DNA from: Nostocales cyanobacterium HT-58-2
Lineage (GTDB): Bacteria > Cyanobacteriota > Cyanobacteriia > Cyanobacteriales > Nostocaceae
NCBI GenBank assembly: GCA_002163975.1
Contig: CP019636.1
Span: 2,827,001-2,891,000 of the forward strand
Length of the DNA: 64,000 bases
Direction of reading: 5' to 3'
The notes under the pieces are model-generated. The model did no database searches and was not told where the DNA came from. It worked only from the letters and a program-made list of their open reading frames with translations. A program made the translations under genes and the position numbers. This document shows positions 47,139 through 56,384 of the stretch, piece by piece. Positions within the stretch are counted from its first letter, which is position 1. The number at the start of each line of letters is the position of its first letter.

Positions 47139-48998
47139 TTAACACGCCTCTACATAAGCTTCTACAAAAGCTGCACCAGTAGCAAATCTGGTGAGTTTTT
47201 CTGTTATCTTTTCTGGTTCATCTGCATTGATATCTAGCCCATTGACATAGCTTAAGGTAAAAGTTATTTCTAAATGAGTTTCAAAAGCTGCTCTTAATTG
47301 AGGCTCTAAGAAACCTCTAATCGGTTGAGCATCACTCACCTCTCCTGCAAACTCGATACTAAAACTACTGCTATTGGTAGTTTCATATTCAGCAGTGAGT
47401 TTTACCTGTTTATCTGCACTTGATAATGTGTTAATGACATTAAGCAGTTTAAATCCATCACTACCATCAAAAACCCTTAAACTAAGTAGACTAATTTTCT
47501 TAATTTGGGCGCTACGTGCATCTTCCCAAATTTTGGTTAAAGCTTCTCGTAATGGTGCTTCTGCTTTAAAAAGATTGGGACGAGGAGTTGATGTTACAGG
47601 AATTTCGCCGGAGTCTTCAGTAGTATCATGGTTACTGAGCGTAGTCGAAGTAACGCTATAACTACCGCTTTTTTCCCCTACTTTGGATGTAGTAGGCTGG
47701 CTATCTCCATCAGAAAGATTACCTGTGCTGGTTTCTGTTTTTTCACTCGGTTTAGTGACAGCAGGACGAGGCCAAATGCCATGTTCTTTAGCATAAGTTG
47801 ATGTGAAAATAATCGACTGCTCATCAATTTTTATTTCGGCGTAGGGGTCGCCCTTTCCTAACAGTAAATTCCCACTTTGATAAACATAAATCCCTTGTGT
47901 AATTCCCAACCGCACCATTTTAATGAATGTGTCATCACTCAGCATGATGGGAAAACGGGGGTCTTTGCGAAACTCTGCTCTGAGTTCAGCCGTGGTAATT
48001 TGTCCCTTTTTCAAAGGTGTCTGATCTCTGACATAATTTGGTGCAGGAGGCTCACTATTAGGCTGAAGTAATTTTTGGTTATCCATCAAGGCTTTAACAA
48101 TTTCCTGCTGTCCATTCCCTGGACGTTCGGAAGCAGAAGGTAAATCAAAGGCTGTATGAGCTAAATCAACGTTTGCGACCTCTAGGCGATTACGAGACGG
48201 ATAAAAAAGATGACGATAGCACTGTTGAATAATAATTGCTAATTCTTGTTCAGACTTTTTGTAAAGTTCGTTAACTTTCTCTTGCTGGTGTTCTGGTAAT
48301 TGTGCTAGACGGTCAGGCGATCGCATTGCATCTAATGCCAAGCGATAAAGCATCTTATTCTTCATCTCATCACGAGTGGCATCATCAGCAACCAAAAACA
48401 CCAAATTATTCAGTAATTGGCGGAATCTTCCTTGATTTCCCTGATGCCGATATATATTCTCAACTAATGGCGGTACTGTCACCGCTTCATTACGAACTGT
48501 CTCAGCATCATAGCTAATGAGTACTAAGTTGGGTTTTCCATCCCCTACATCATCCGCGACATCATACGCACCACCTGCAAAGGGAATTAAATTAAAGGTT
48601 TTCCCAGCAGCAAAAATAGTACGAATACGGTCTTGCAATAGATTTCTGGCTTCGTTCGTATCTACCTGCTTTGTCTGGCGGCGAATGAGAACACCGAGGT
48701 TAACTTCCGTTAAAAAGCGTAACGGTGCAGCCGGACGGTCATCAAGATAAGCAGATTCAGCAATAAACCTTTGACGTGCATCATTAATAAAACTGATATC
48801 CAAACCTGGGGAGAGGATGGCGTAACGCAGATTTACCTCGTCAATACCTTGTAAATTGTCATTAAACGCAAAGGTATTCCAAAGAATATTACGAGCGACA
48901 AAAGAAGCATAGGGAGCTAAACCCGCATACCATTTAGCATCTAACTGTTGTGCTAGGGAAGTTTCTTTTTCGGTTGCTGCTACATCATTTTGAATCAC
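47139..48998 (-). CDS. DUF499 ATPase, 5'-truncated
   Basis: A 619-residue product equal to the C-terminal part of a DUF499 defence ATPase (LDAKWYAGLAPYASFVARNI onward). Full members have about 500 more residues at the N-terminus with the P-loop. The homologous frame extends a few codons past the GTG at 48998 (EWFDP) and closes at 49014-49016, where sequence of an unrelated ABC-transporter gene begins. The operon has therefore lost its first part and natural promoter by a deletion or rearrangement. No Walker A remains, so function is doubtful. Confidence 0.75.
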   Translation of the reverse strand: MIQNDVAATEKETSLAQQLDAKWYAGLAPYASFVARNILWNTFAFNDNLQGIDEVNLRYAILSPGLDISFINDARQRFIAESAYLDDRPAAPLRFLTEVNLGVLIRRQTKQVDTNEARNLLQDRIRTIFAAGKTFNLIPFAGGAYDVADDVGDGKPNLVLISYDAETVRNEAVTVPPLVENIYRHQGNQGRFRQLLNNLVFLVADDATRDEMKNKMLYRLALDAMRSPDRLAQLPEHQQEKVNELYKKSEQELAIIIQQCYRHLFYPSRNRLEVANVDLAHTAFDLPSASERPGNGQQEIVKALMDNQKLLQPNSEPPAPNYVRDQTPLKKGQITTAELRAEFRKDPRFPIMLSDDTFIKMVRLGITQGIYVYQSGNLLLGKGDPYAEIKIDEQSIIFTSTYAKEHGIWPRPAVTKPSEKTETSTGNLSDGDSQPTTSKVGEKSGSYSVTSTTLSNHDTTEDSGEIPVTSTPRPNLFKAEAPLREALTKIWEDARSAQIKKISLLSLRVFDGSDGFKLLNVINTLSSADKQVKLTAEYETTNSSSFSIEFAGEVSDAQPIRGFLEPQLRAAFETHLEITFTLSYVNGLDINADEPEKITEKLTRFATGAAFVEAYVEAC

Positions 48999-49014
48999 AG
49001 GGTCAAACCATTCT

Positions 49015-49802
49015 CAATTTATAAAAATAAATAAAAATAATCAAATTAAATTAATAGAAACAGCCAGTAAGGACTTAAAAGGGATACAAATTAAGAACGT
49101 ATCTTTCTCGTATCCAGGGGACAAAAAAAAGATTCTTGATAACATAAGTCTAGTGATTCATCCAAATGAAATGATTGCACTTGTTGGTGAAAATGGTGCA
49201 GGAAAGACAACACTTACAAAATTACTCTGTTGCTTGTATTACTCGACTCGTGGTGAGATTCTATGGAATGGTCAAGATTTGCGTAATCTAAGCTTAGATG
49301 AAATACATTCACGTATTACTGTATTGATGCAAGATTATGCTCGTTTCCCAACTACGGTACGTGAAAATGTTGGCTTTGGACACTTGCCTTTACTACAAAA
49401 TGATACTGCCATTAGAAATGCTATGAATCAAGCAGGAATAACCAAGGAGATTGAGCTTTTGGCTCAAGGTCTAGAAACGCCACTAGGTAAGCAATTAGAA
49501 GGAGGGGTTGATTTATCTGGAGGACAGTGGCAAAGAATTGCGATCGCTCGTTCTTTAATGCGACTATCTTCTTCAGAACTACTAATTTTTGACGAGCCTA
49601 CATCTGCTCTTGACCCAAAAACAGAGCATGAAATTTATAATATCTTTCGCAGTATTGCCTCCAACCGTATCACTATTGTAGTAAGTCATCGTTTAGCCTT
49701 AGCCAAACTAGCAGATCGAATTGTTGTTATGGAAAAAGGTAAAATTATTGAAACTGGAACACAATATGAACTAATGGCATTGGGTGGACAATACTCTCTA
49801 AT
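49015..49802 (+). pseudogene. ABC exporter ATPase, truncated at both ends
   Basis: The frame is open from about 49018 and reads KDLKGIQIKNVSFSYPG, then Walker A GENGAGKTT, the LSGGQ-like LSGGQWQRIAIARSLM and Walker B LLIFDEPTSALDP, and the H-loop VVSHRLA. It is the nucleotide-binding domain of a B-type exporter. The membrane domain is missing at the junction with DUF499. At 49802 it stops at transposon copy 2 after GGQYSLI. Its natural stop seems to lie beyond copy 1 (see findings). Confidence 0.8.
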
Positions 49803-50121
49803 TGTAGGAGCCAGCAATAAGAAACGCTCCGACCAGCAATAATGATCATTCTGAGCCAGAATTAATTGCAACTATGTTGGTGAATTGAGCCAGGATTATC
49901 TACAACTGGGACAGAATTAACTGCAACCAGCCAGCAATAAGAAATTTGAGCCAGAATTAATTACAACTATAAGTAAAGAAAACCACCCTTTTCTTGACCA
50001 AGAAGTTTTGCTTGCGACCACCGCCAAAGACAGTTAATTTTTGGTTAAAAAACTCAGTTAAATAATCTATGGCAAGATATAATCATAAGCAATGAGTTTC
50101 TTAACTAAAGCTAACTTCTAA

Positions 50122-50685
50122 ATGCTGATTGGCTATGCCCGTGTCTCCACTGACGACCAGAATCTAAACCTGCAAAAAGATGCCCTAAAGCAGGCGGGAT
50201 GTAGTCGGATTTATGAGGATAGACTTAGCGGAGCAGGAGTAGCCCGTCCAGGATTAACAAAGGCTTTAGAGGCAGCCCGTGCAGGAGACGTATTGGTAGT
50301 ATGGCGATTAGATCGTTTGGGACGCTCCTTAAAAGATTTAATCCAAATGGTGGAAACCTTATCTGAGCGCGGTATCGAATTGCACAGCTTAACTGAGGCT
50401 CTAGCTACTACCTCAACCAGTGGTAAATTAATCTTCCATCTGTTTGGCGCACTAGCAGAATTTGAGCGCAACCTGATTCGAGAACGTACACAAGCCGGAT
50501 TGACAGCAGCTAGAGCGCGGGGGCGCAAGGGAGGAAGACCTAAAGCATTAGATGCGCCAAAGCGTCAATTGGCTATCAAGCTCTACAACGAGCGTCAGTA
50601 CACCATTGAAGAAATCTGCCGAATCATGGGAATTTCTAAGCCAACGCTCTACAGTTACATTGCAAAGGCCCAAGGAACACCATGA
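50122..50685 (+). CDS. Serine resolvase/invertase (copy 2)
   Basis: Identical to the copy-1 product: 187 residues, catalytic Ser9, C-terminal helix-turn-helix. First gene of the transposon; its end overlaps tniA as ATGA. Confidence 0.92.
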   Translation: MLIGYARVSTDDQNLNLQKDALKQAGCSRIYEDRLSGAGVARPGLTKALEAARAGDVLVVWRLDRLGRSLKDLIQMVETLSERGIELHSLTEALATTSTSGKLIFHLFGALAEFERNLIRERTQAGLTAARARGRKGGRPKALDAPKRQLAIKLYNERQYTIEEICRIMGISKPTLYSYIAKAQGTP

Positions 50686-52340
50686 GCCGGAAGCAGATTC
50701 CTAATGATGCGTTAGTTCAATTACGGCAGAGACTAGAATTATTTCCACCAAGGTCTCGAGAGCGACGAAAACTGATTGAAGAAGCTGCCACTAGCTACGG
50801 TGTGTCACTAGACACAGTGTATCGGGCATTGCGAGAGCGGTCTCGTCCCAAAGCAGAAGGGCGTTCAGATAGGGGGACACCACGCAAGTTATCAACAGCA
50901 GAGATGGAACGCTACTGCGAAATTATTGCTGCCTTCAAAATCCGTACCAGCAACAAGAAAGGAAGACATGTCTCAACTGCTCGGGCAATTCAACTGCTGG
51001 AAGAGTACGGTATGGAAACGCCTGATGGATTTGTCCAGCCTCCTGCCGGATTGTTGACTAAAAGTAGCGTCAACTACTACTTAAAAACCTGGGGCTACGA
51101 CCACACCTCAATGACGCGCCAGCCTCCTGCGGTGCGCTTTCAAGCTGACATGAGCAATGATTGCTGGCACTTTGATCTCAGCCCCTCAGATTTAAAACAC
51201 CTTGATCTTCCTACTTGGATTCAGCCAGGGCGTGGAAACCCACAGTTGATGCTCTACAGTGTCGTTGATGACAGAAGTGGAGTATGTTACCAGGAATACC
51301 ACTGTGTTTATGGGGAGGACGTAGAAGCGGCTTTGCGCTTCCTATTTAACGCCATGAGTGCCAAAACCATAGAAGGGTTTGGTTTTCAAGGTATTCCACA
51401 AATGCTTTATACGGACAATGGCCCGATTAGCAAAAGTCGGGTATTTCAGAACGTCATGGAATGTTTGGGAGTAAAATTAGTTACTCATCTGCCCAATGGC
51501 AAAGACGGGCGGCGGGTAACGGCTCGGGCGAAAGGCAAAGTAGAACGCCCGTTTCGGACAGTGAAGGAAGCCCATGAAACCCTTTACCACTTTCACCAAC
51601 CCCAAACGGAACAAGAAGCCAACCGTTGGTTGCACCAGTACCTGCTGCACTATAACAATCAACCCCATCGCCAAGAGAACCATTCTCGTTTAGAAGATTG
51701 GCTTTTACACTTACCAGTAAAAGGATTGCAGTCCATGTGTAGCTGGGAGCGGTTTTGTACTTTTGCCAGGGAGCCGGAACAACGTAAGGTGGATGCTTGT
51801 GCCAGGGTATCAGTAGCAGGGGTGGCTTACGAAGTAAACCCTGACTTGGCAGGAGAAACTGTCGTCCTTTGGTGGGGGTTGTTTGACAATGAATTATACG
51901 TGGAGAAAGACGGAACTAAGTATGGGCCTTACCTACCCGTGGACGGGCCGATTCCATTACATCGCTACCGCAAGTTTAAGAAAAGTAAAACGCAGGAGCG
52001 AGCTGACCGAATTGCTGCCCTGGCTACTGGGTTAGTTTTGCCTCGGGCCGCCTTAGAAGGAAACCGAGAGCTTCAATTTCTGGCTCCATCACAGCCAAAG
52101 AGCGAACCCATAATCATTCCTTTCCAAGATCCAGACCCATTCCAGGAGTTTACCTATCCCAGCATCCTCGCTGCCAAACGAGCCATTGCGGATAACCTTG
52201 CCCTACCCCTAGCAAGATTGTCGGAGCAAGAGCGGGCTTTCATCGATGAACTCTTAGCCCAAACGCTTTCTAAAAAGGTGATTTTGGAACGAGTGCGGCA
52301 CTACTTTAAGCAAAGGCGGGAAAACAAAGATGCTGACTGA
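50682..52340 (+). CDS. tniA: TniA/TnsB-like transposase (copy 2, intact)
   Basis: A 552-residue DDE transposase: N-terminal helix-turn-helix region (SLDTVYRALRERSRPK), rve core with HFDLS, YTDNGP and KVERPFRTVKE, and a Mu-type C-terminal domain. The GGCAGGAG sequence deleted in copy 1 is present (about 51848-51855). It cuts and joins transposon ends with help from TniB, and could mobilise copy 1 in trans. Confidence 0.92.
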   Translation: MSRKQIPNDALVQLRQRLELFPPRSRERRKLIEEAATSYGVSLDTVYRALRERSRPKAEGRSDRGTPRKLSTAEMERYCEIIAAFKIRTSNKKGRHVSTARAIQLLEEYGMETPDGFVQPPAGLLTKSSVNYYLKTWGYDHTSMTRQPPAVRFQADMSNDCWHFDLSPSDLKHLDLPTWIQPGRGNPQLMLYSVVDDRSGVCYQEYHCVYGEDVEAALRFLFNAMSAKTIEGFGFQGIPQMLYTDNGPISKSRVFQNVMECLGVKLVTHLPNGKDGRRVTARAKGKVERPFRTVKEAHETLYHFHQPQTEQEANRWLHQYLLHYNNQPHRQENHSRLEDWLLHLPVKGLQSMCSWERFCTFAREPEQRKVDACARVSVAGVAYEVNPDLAGETVVLWWGLFDNELYVEKDGTKYGPYLPVDGPIPLHRYRKFKKSKTQERADRIAALATGLVLPRAALEGNRELQFLAPSQPKSEPIIIPFQDPDPFQEFTYPSILAAKRAIADNLALPLARLSEQERAFIDELLAQTLSKKVILERVRHYFKQRRENKDAD

Positions 52341-53301
52341 AGTGATGGAATTTTATGGGTTGGTGAAGGAATTTCGGCGAGCAGGATATTACGAAACAGA
52401 CCACTTGAGGCAGTTGTTTAAAGAGATTAAAGCGGCAATTCCACAGGGGAAAATGATTGCTGTCACAGGCGTTGTTGGGTGCGGCAAGACTGTGACATTG
52501 CGGCGGTTGCAAGAAGCCTTAAAGAAAGAAGGCAAGATATTGGTTTCTAAATCTCTGTCAGTAGATAAAAATCGAGCGACCTTACCAACGCTCATTGCTG
52601 CCTTGTTCTACGACTTATCATCGGATAAGGAAGTCAAGATTTCCACTCAAGGCGAAAAGCGGGAAAGGGAGCTGCAAGAGCTAATTCGCAAAGGTAAGAA
52701 GCCAGTGGCTCTGTTTGTCGATGAAGCGCACGACCTACATAGCAGCACTTTGACAGGACTCAAGCGCCTAATTGAAGTGGTGGAAGATAGTGGGGGCATC
52801 CTTTCTATTATCCTGGCAGGCCATCCTAAACTCAAAAATGATTTACGTCGTCCTATGATGGAAGAAATCGGCTACCGCACAGTCATCTTCTCTCTCGACA
52901 GTATTGGGGGTAGCCAGCGCCAGTACATCGAATGGCTGCTTTCTTCCTGCACAAAAGAAGGAACATTACTGGAGAATTTAATTACAGCAGAAGCCATTGA
53001 CCTACTCTGTACGCGGTTGAGAACCCCCCTTCAAATAGAAATGCACTTATCTTTATCCTTCGAGGAAGCTCATCGTATGGGGGAAGCAATTGTCACGCTC
53101 TCCATTGTCGAGTCGATTCTGTCCAAGCAGATTGATGACTTAGAGCCAACTTTGACGCGGCATGGCTACAACGTCAAAAGCCTATCTGAACAGTTAAATG
53201 CTAAACCATCTGAGATTCGCTCTTTATTACGAGGACAACTTGACCCCACCAGAACACGCGAATTACAAGAACAAATGTTAGCCGCAGGATTACCTATTTA
53301 A
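52330..53301 (+). CDS. tniB: TniB/TnsC-like transposition ATPase (copy 2)
   Basis: Identical to the copy-1 protein: 323 residues, Walker A GVVGCGKT, Walker B FVDEAHD. It overlaps the tniA end by 11 bp. No tniQ follows. Confidence 0.9.
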   Translation: MLTEVMEFYGLVKEFRRAGYYETDHLRQLFKEIKAAIPQGKMIAVTGVVGCGKTVTLRRLQEALKKEGKILVSKSLSVDKNRATLPTLIAALFYDLSSDKEVKISTQGEKRERELQELIRKGKKPVALFVDEAHDLHSSTLTGLKRLIEVVEDSGGILSIILAGHPKLKNDLRRPMMEEIGYRTVIFSLDSIGGSQRQYIEWLLSSCTKEGTLLENLITAEAIDLLCTRLRTPLQIEMHLSLSFEEAHRMGEAIVTLSIVESILSKQIDDLEPTLTRHGYNVKSLSEQLNAKPSEIRSLLRGQLDPTRTRELQEQMLAAGLPI

Positions 53302-53539
53302 TTAGTTATTAATATTACTAATATTTTAACAAAAATTTTTTTGATTCTAGTTGCAAACAATTCTGGCTCAAAGCAAGTTATTGCTGGCTGGTTGCAGTTA
53401 ATCCTGTCCCAGTTGTAGATAATCCTGGCTCAACTCACTAACATAGTTGCAATTAATCCTGGCTCAGAATGATCATTATTGCTGGTCGGAGCGTTTCTTA
53501 TTGCTGGCTCCTACAGGTAACATTATCATTTGATAGGTC

Positions 53540-53992
53540 TTGTTGAGAATATCTGACCTATCTTTTTTTACCTTAAAACGGTCACACTCCCCTATTTTCT
53601 CGACTTCAGCCCTCTTGTCACCCCTTCAGCTGCAGCAGACACTCCTCGAACTTCGTCCAGAGCCAAAGCTTTACAGTCCAAACCGTTTAGTTTTCACCTC
53701 TAAAACTGGTGTGCCTCTAAATAGTGATATTGTGCAGAATTTCTGGAATGAGATAACCACGCACTACAAGGGCAGGATTCATCGCTATCCAGGTGTTGTC
53801 AAGGAATTAGCAGCACAAGGGAAACTCCGGTACCTTAAGCCATACGCCACCAGACATACTTTTGCAACTTGGGCAATTAGTAGCGGAGTTTCCCCTGATA
53901 AAGTCGCGCTGTTGATCGGGGATGAGGTAGAGACAGTGTTAAGGCACTACTGCCACCCCAACGTAGTGGAGTTTGAGTGCCCTGATTTTTGA
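53540..53992 (+). pseudogene. C-terminal fragment of a tyrosine recombinase
   Basis: The last ~130 codons (SPNRLVFTSKTGVPLNSDIV, then YATRHTFATWAISSG and VLRHYCHP) resemble the C-terminal part of a cyanobacterial integrase, with Arg in TRHTF and Tyr in RHYCHP. The His usually before the Arg is Tyr (PYATR), and the GH motif reads GD. The N-terminal domain is missing. It lies 25 bp beyond transposon copy 2. It is probably a relic of a site-specific element. Confidence 0.65.
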
Positions 53993-54061
53993 TCTTGCCG
54001 CTACTCATTTGCTACTCAATATTCAATTAGAGACCTCTAAAATCCTCGTGATTTAGAGCGT

Positions 54062-55243
54062 TTAACCCTGATGCCAGTATTTATAAACCGTGTACGCCAG
54101 AGTGACAACCCCAGTGATAATGGCAGATTCATCTACGTCAAACAAGGGATGGTGTAATGGATAGTTCAGAACTCTATCTTTAAAACCCACACCTAAGCGA
54201 AACATACTACCAGGTGCGTGTTCTAAATAGACAGAAAAATCTTCAGCACCAAGAGAGGGTTCGGGTAAGACTTGAACGCGATCGCTCCCCCATGCTTCTT
54301 CTGCTGCTGATTGCAATAACTGCGTTAGGAAATAATCGTTTTGCACACTCGGCACGCCTTGGCGATAATTCACCTGATATTTTGCGCCATAAGAATGACA
54401 AACGTTAGCAACAATTTTTTCAATCCAATTTGGTAAATTGGCACGGGTTTCGGGATGAAGAGAACGCACAGTTCCCAACAACTGCACCTTATCGGCAATG
54501 ACATTGGGCGCTCTACCACCATTGATTTTCCCTATACTCAAGACTACAGGACGTAAAGGATTCTGCGTCCGGCTAATTGCTTGTTGCAGAGTGGTTATGA
54601 CTTGTGCAGCAATCCAGATCGCATCTACCGCCTCATGAGGACGAGCACCATGTCCCGATTCTCCGATAATGATAATCTCTAAATCATCAGCTGCTGCTGT
54701 CAAAGCCCCGTAACGCACGCCAATGGAACCTGCGGGTATGGAGGGAAAAACATGAAGTCCCAAGATAGCTGAAACCTTGTCCATGACCCCATCATCCACC
54801 ATCCAACTAGCCCCTTGGGCAATTTCTTCTGCTGGCTGAAATAAAAACCGCACTCGACCAGGTAACTCTTCTGCCATTTGAGACAGTACCATTGCTGTTC
54901 CCAAGCCGACCGTCGTATGGACATCATGACCACAGGCGTGCATCATGCCTTGTGCGCGAGAGGCAAAGTCTAACTCAGTGCGTTCTTGAATTGGCAAGGC
55001 ATCCATATCAGTCCGAATTGCCAATAAACGTTCATCTTTCCCAGTTCCTTGCAGTTCTCCAATGACACCGGTTTTCCCCACGCCCTCTTGTACGTGAAGA
55101 CCGCTAGAAGATAAGACACCAGAAACAAAGGCAGATGTTTGGTATTCCTGACCACTGAGTTCTGGATGAGAGTGGATGTGACGGCGAATCTCAATCAAGC
55201 GGGGTGCCAGCTTTGTTGCTAAGTCTTGAATACGAGTGAGCAT
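54062..55243 (-). CDS. M20-family amidohydrolase
   Basis: A 393-residue metallohydrolase of the M20D (IAA-amino acid/hippurate hydrolase) type. Metal ligands appear in HACGHDVHT, QPAEEIAQGA and the later LHVFPS and SLGAEDFS motifs. It hydrolyses N-acyl amino acids or related amides in the cytoplasm. It starts at ATG 55243. The 220-bp upstream region (55244-55464) holds no gene. It appears to be resident chromosome. Confidence 0.92.
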   Translation of the reverse strand: MLTRIQDLATKLAPRLIEIRRHIHSHPELSGQEYQTSAFVSGVLSSSGLHVQEGVGKTGVIGELQGTGKDERLLAIRTDMDALPIQERTELDFASRAQGMMHACGHDVHTTVGLGTAMVLSQMAEELPGRVRFLFQPAEEIAQGASWMVDDGVMDKVSAILGLHVFPSIPAGSIGVRYGALTAAADDLEIIIIGESGHGARPHEAVDAIWIAAQVITTLQQAISRTQNPLRPVVLSIGKINGGRAPNVIADKVQLLGTVRSLHPETRANLPNWIEKIVANVCHSYGAKYQVNYRQGVPSVQNDYFLTQLLQSAAEEAWGSDRVQVLPEPSLGAEDFSVYLEHAPGSMFRLGVGFKDRVLNYPLHHPLFDVDESAIITGVVTLAYTVYKYWHQG

Positions 55244-55464
55244 TAGTGAATTAAGTTATACCCTGTTTTGCCATTGTTCTCATGATAAAGAAATGTTAAC
55301 CAACTGCTGATTTAACTTCCACATTTTATATTTCTTGGAAGTAGGAAATTGAGGAAGAGGAGCAGAAGAGGACACACCAGACACGGTGAGACCAGTACCG
55401 CAGTTTCTTACGAAGGGAAAATGCCACTTCCTCACCGCGTCTCTCACTCATCTCCTAGTCCTTC

Positions 55465-56022
55465 TCACTCTCCGTAGCAAGTTGTACCAGGAACTTTCTC
55501 AGTTTTGAACTTATCACATCCTTTTTGAGTCTCACGCTGCAATGACCACCAATAAGGTTTATTAGAAGTAACGGCTCCTGTAGGCATTGTTGTCAGCCGA
55601 AAATTTGCACCTCGGAAGTTTGTGAGAAGCACTTTCGTGCCTTTAAGATTAGCAGCTTCCAAATTGGTGCCTAGAAACCCAGCAGAAGTCAAATCGGCAT
55701 CTTCTAAGGATGCGGATTTGAGATTTGCACCCGTGAAGGAAGCACCTGAGAGGTTTGCAGAATTTAATACCGCAGCTTCTAGATTTGCACCTGTAAGATC
55801 TGCATTTGAGAGATTTGCCTGAGATAAATTTGCACCCTTCAAATTCGCATCGCGTAAATTAGCTTTACTCAAATTAGCTTGAGATAAGTCAGCACCACTT
55901 AAATCACAACGAGGACAATTATTTGTTGTTTTCAAAAGTTCCAAGTCTTGCTCATTAAGCGCAAAGGCTTGTGTGGTCAACCCAAAAAAAGCAAAAAGGA
56001 CGGCAGTAGCGACAATTTTCAT
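55465..56022 (-). CDS. Exported pentapeptide-repeat protein
   Basis: A 185-residue protein with a signal peptide (KIVATAVLFAFFGLTTQAFA, cleaved after about residue 21). The motif LLKTTNNCPRCDLSGADLSQ opens an A(D/N)LXX beta-helix of about 20 pentapeptides, and a Cys-containing tail (CDKFKTEKVPGTTC) closes it. The leading CPRC motif is typical of this exported subfamily. It is probably periplasmic; function unknown. Confidence 0.85.
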   Translation of the reverse strand: MKIVATAVLFAFFGLTTQAFALNEQDLELLKTTNNCPRCDLSGADLSQANLSKANLRDANLKGANLSQANLSNADLTGANLEAAVLNSANLSGASFTGANLKSASLEDADLTSAGFLGTNLEAANLKGTKVLLTNFRGANFRLTTMPTGAVTSNKPYWWSLQRETQKGCDKFKTEKVPGTTCYGE

Positions 56023-56384
56023 GTTCTTTTTTTTACAGATAAACTCAACTCTTGAAGATTTACATAAAGATGTAATGCTATGGTTACATATATGGTCACT
56101 TCAGCACATAATAAAATTGAAGAACTCATAAAGAAGTTATTAATTTACCGTGAAATATTACGTCTACTCTGTTCAAAAGTAAACACGAAGAGTAGTATGT
56201 AAGTATCTTAAGACCTATACAGAAACTCTATAGCCAACTATTTATTCTTTCCCCCTAGTCAATATAAAAGCGGCTGGGGGGACAATTATTTTTAGGGGAA
56301 TGAGGACAGAAGGATACGGAGACAAAAAAACTCTCCGTGTCCCCGCTTCTGGTTGTCTCAGCGTCTTCCTCCACTCCCCCCAAC
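56023..56384. other. Gene-free spacer with a short G/C-rich hairpin
   Basis: No ORF or RNA gene is supported. The stretch is AT-rich to 56230, followed by CCCCCTAGTC...GCGGCTGGGGGG around 56252-56282, which could form a weak stem, and a C-rich run before the kinase stop codon. Confidence 0.3.

Larger units (their letters stand above)
49803..53515 (+). mobile_element. TniA/TniB-type transposon, copy 2 (intact)
   Basis: A 3713-bp element with the same ends as copy 1 and opposite orientation. All three genes are intact. The left end carries at least four degenerate GAGCCAGAATTAATTGCAAC motifs (from 49854 to about 49970), and the right end several more. No 5-bp direct repeat is found at its two flanks (CTAAT left, GGTAA right). 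Confidence 0.9.

Noticed and set aside
49803..53515. CRISPR-associated (Tn7-like) transposon
   Set aside because: TniA- and TniB-like genes are present but there is no tniQ, no Cas12k and no CRISPR array; a resolvase is present instead, as in Tn5053-like elements.
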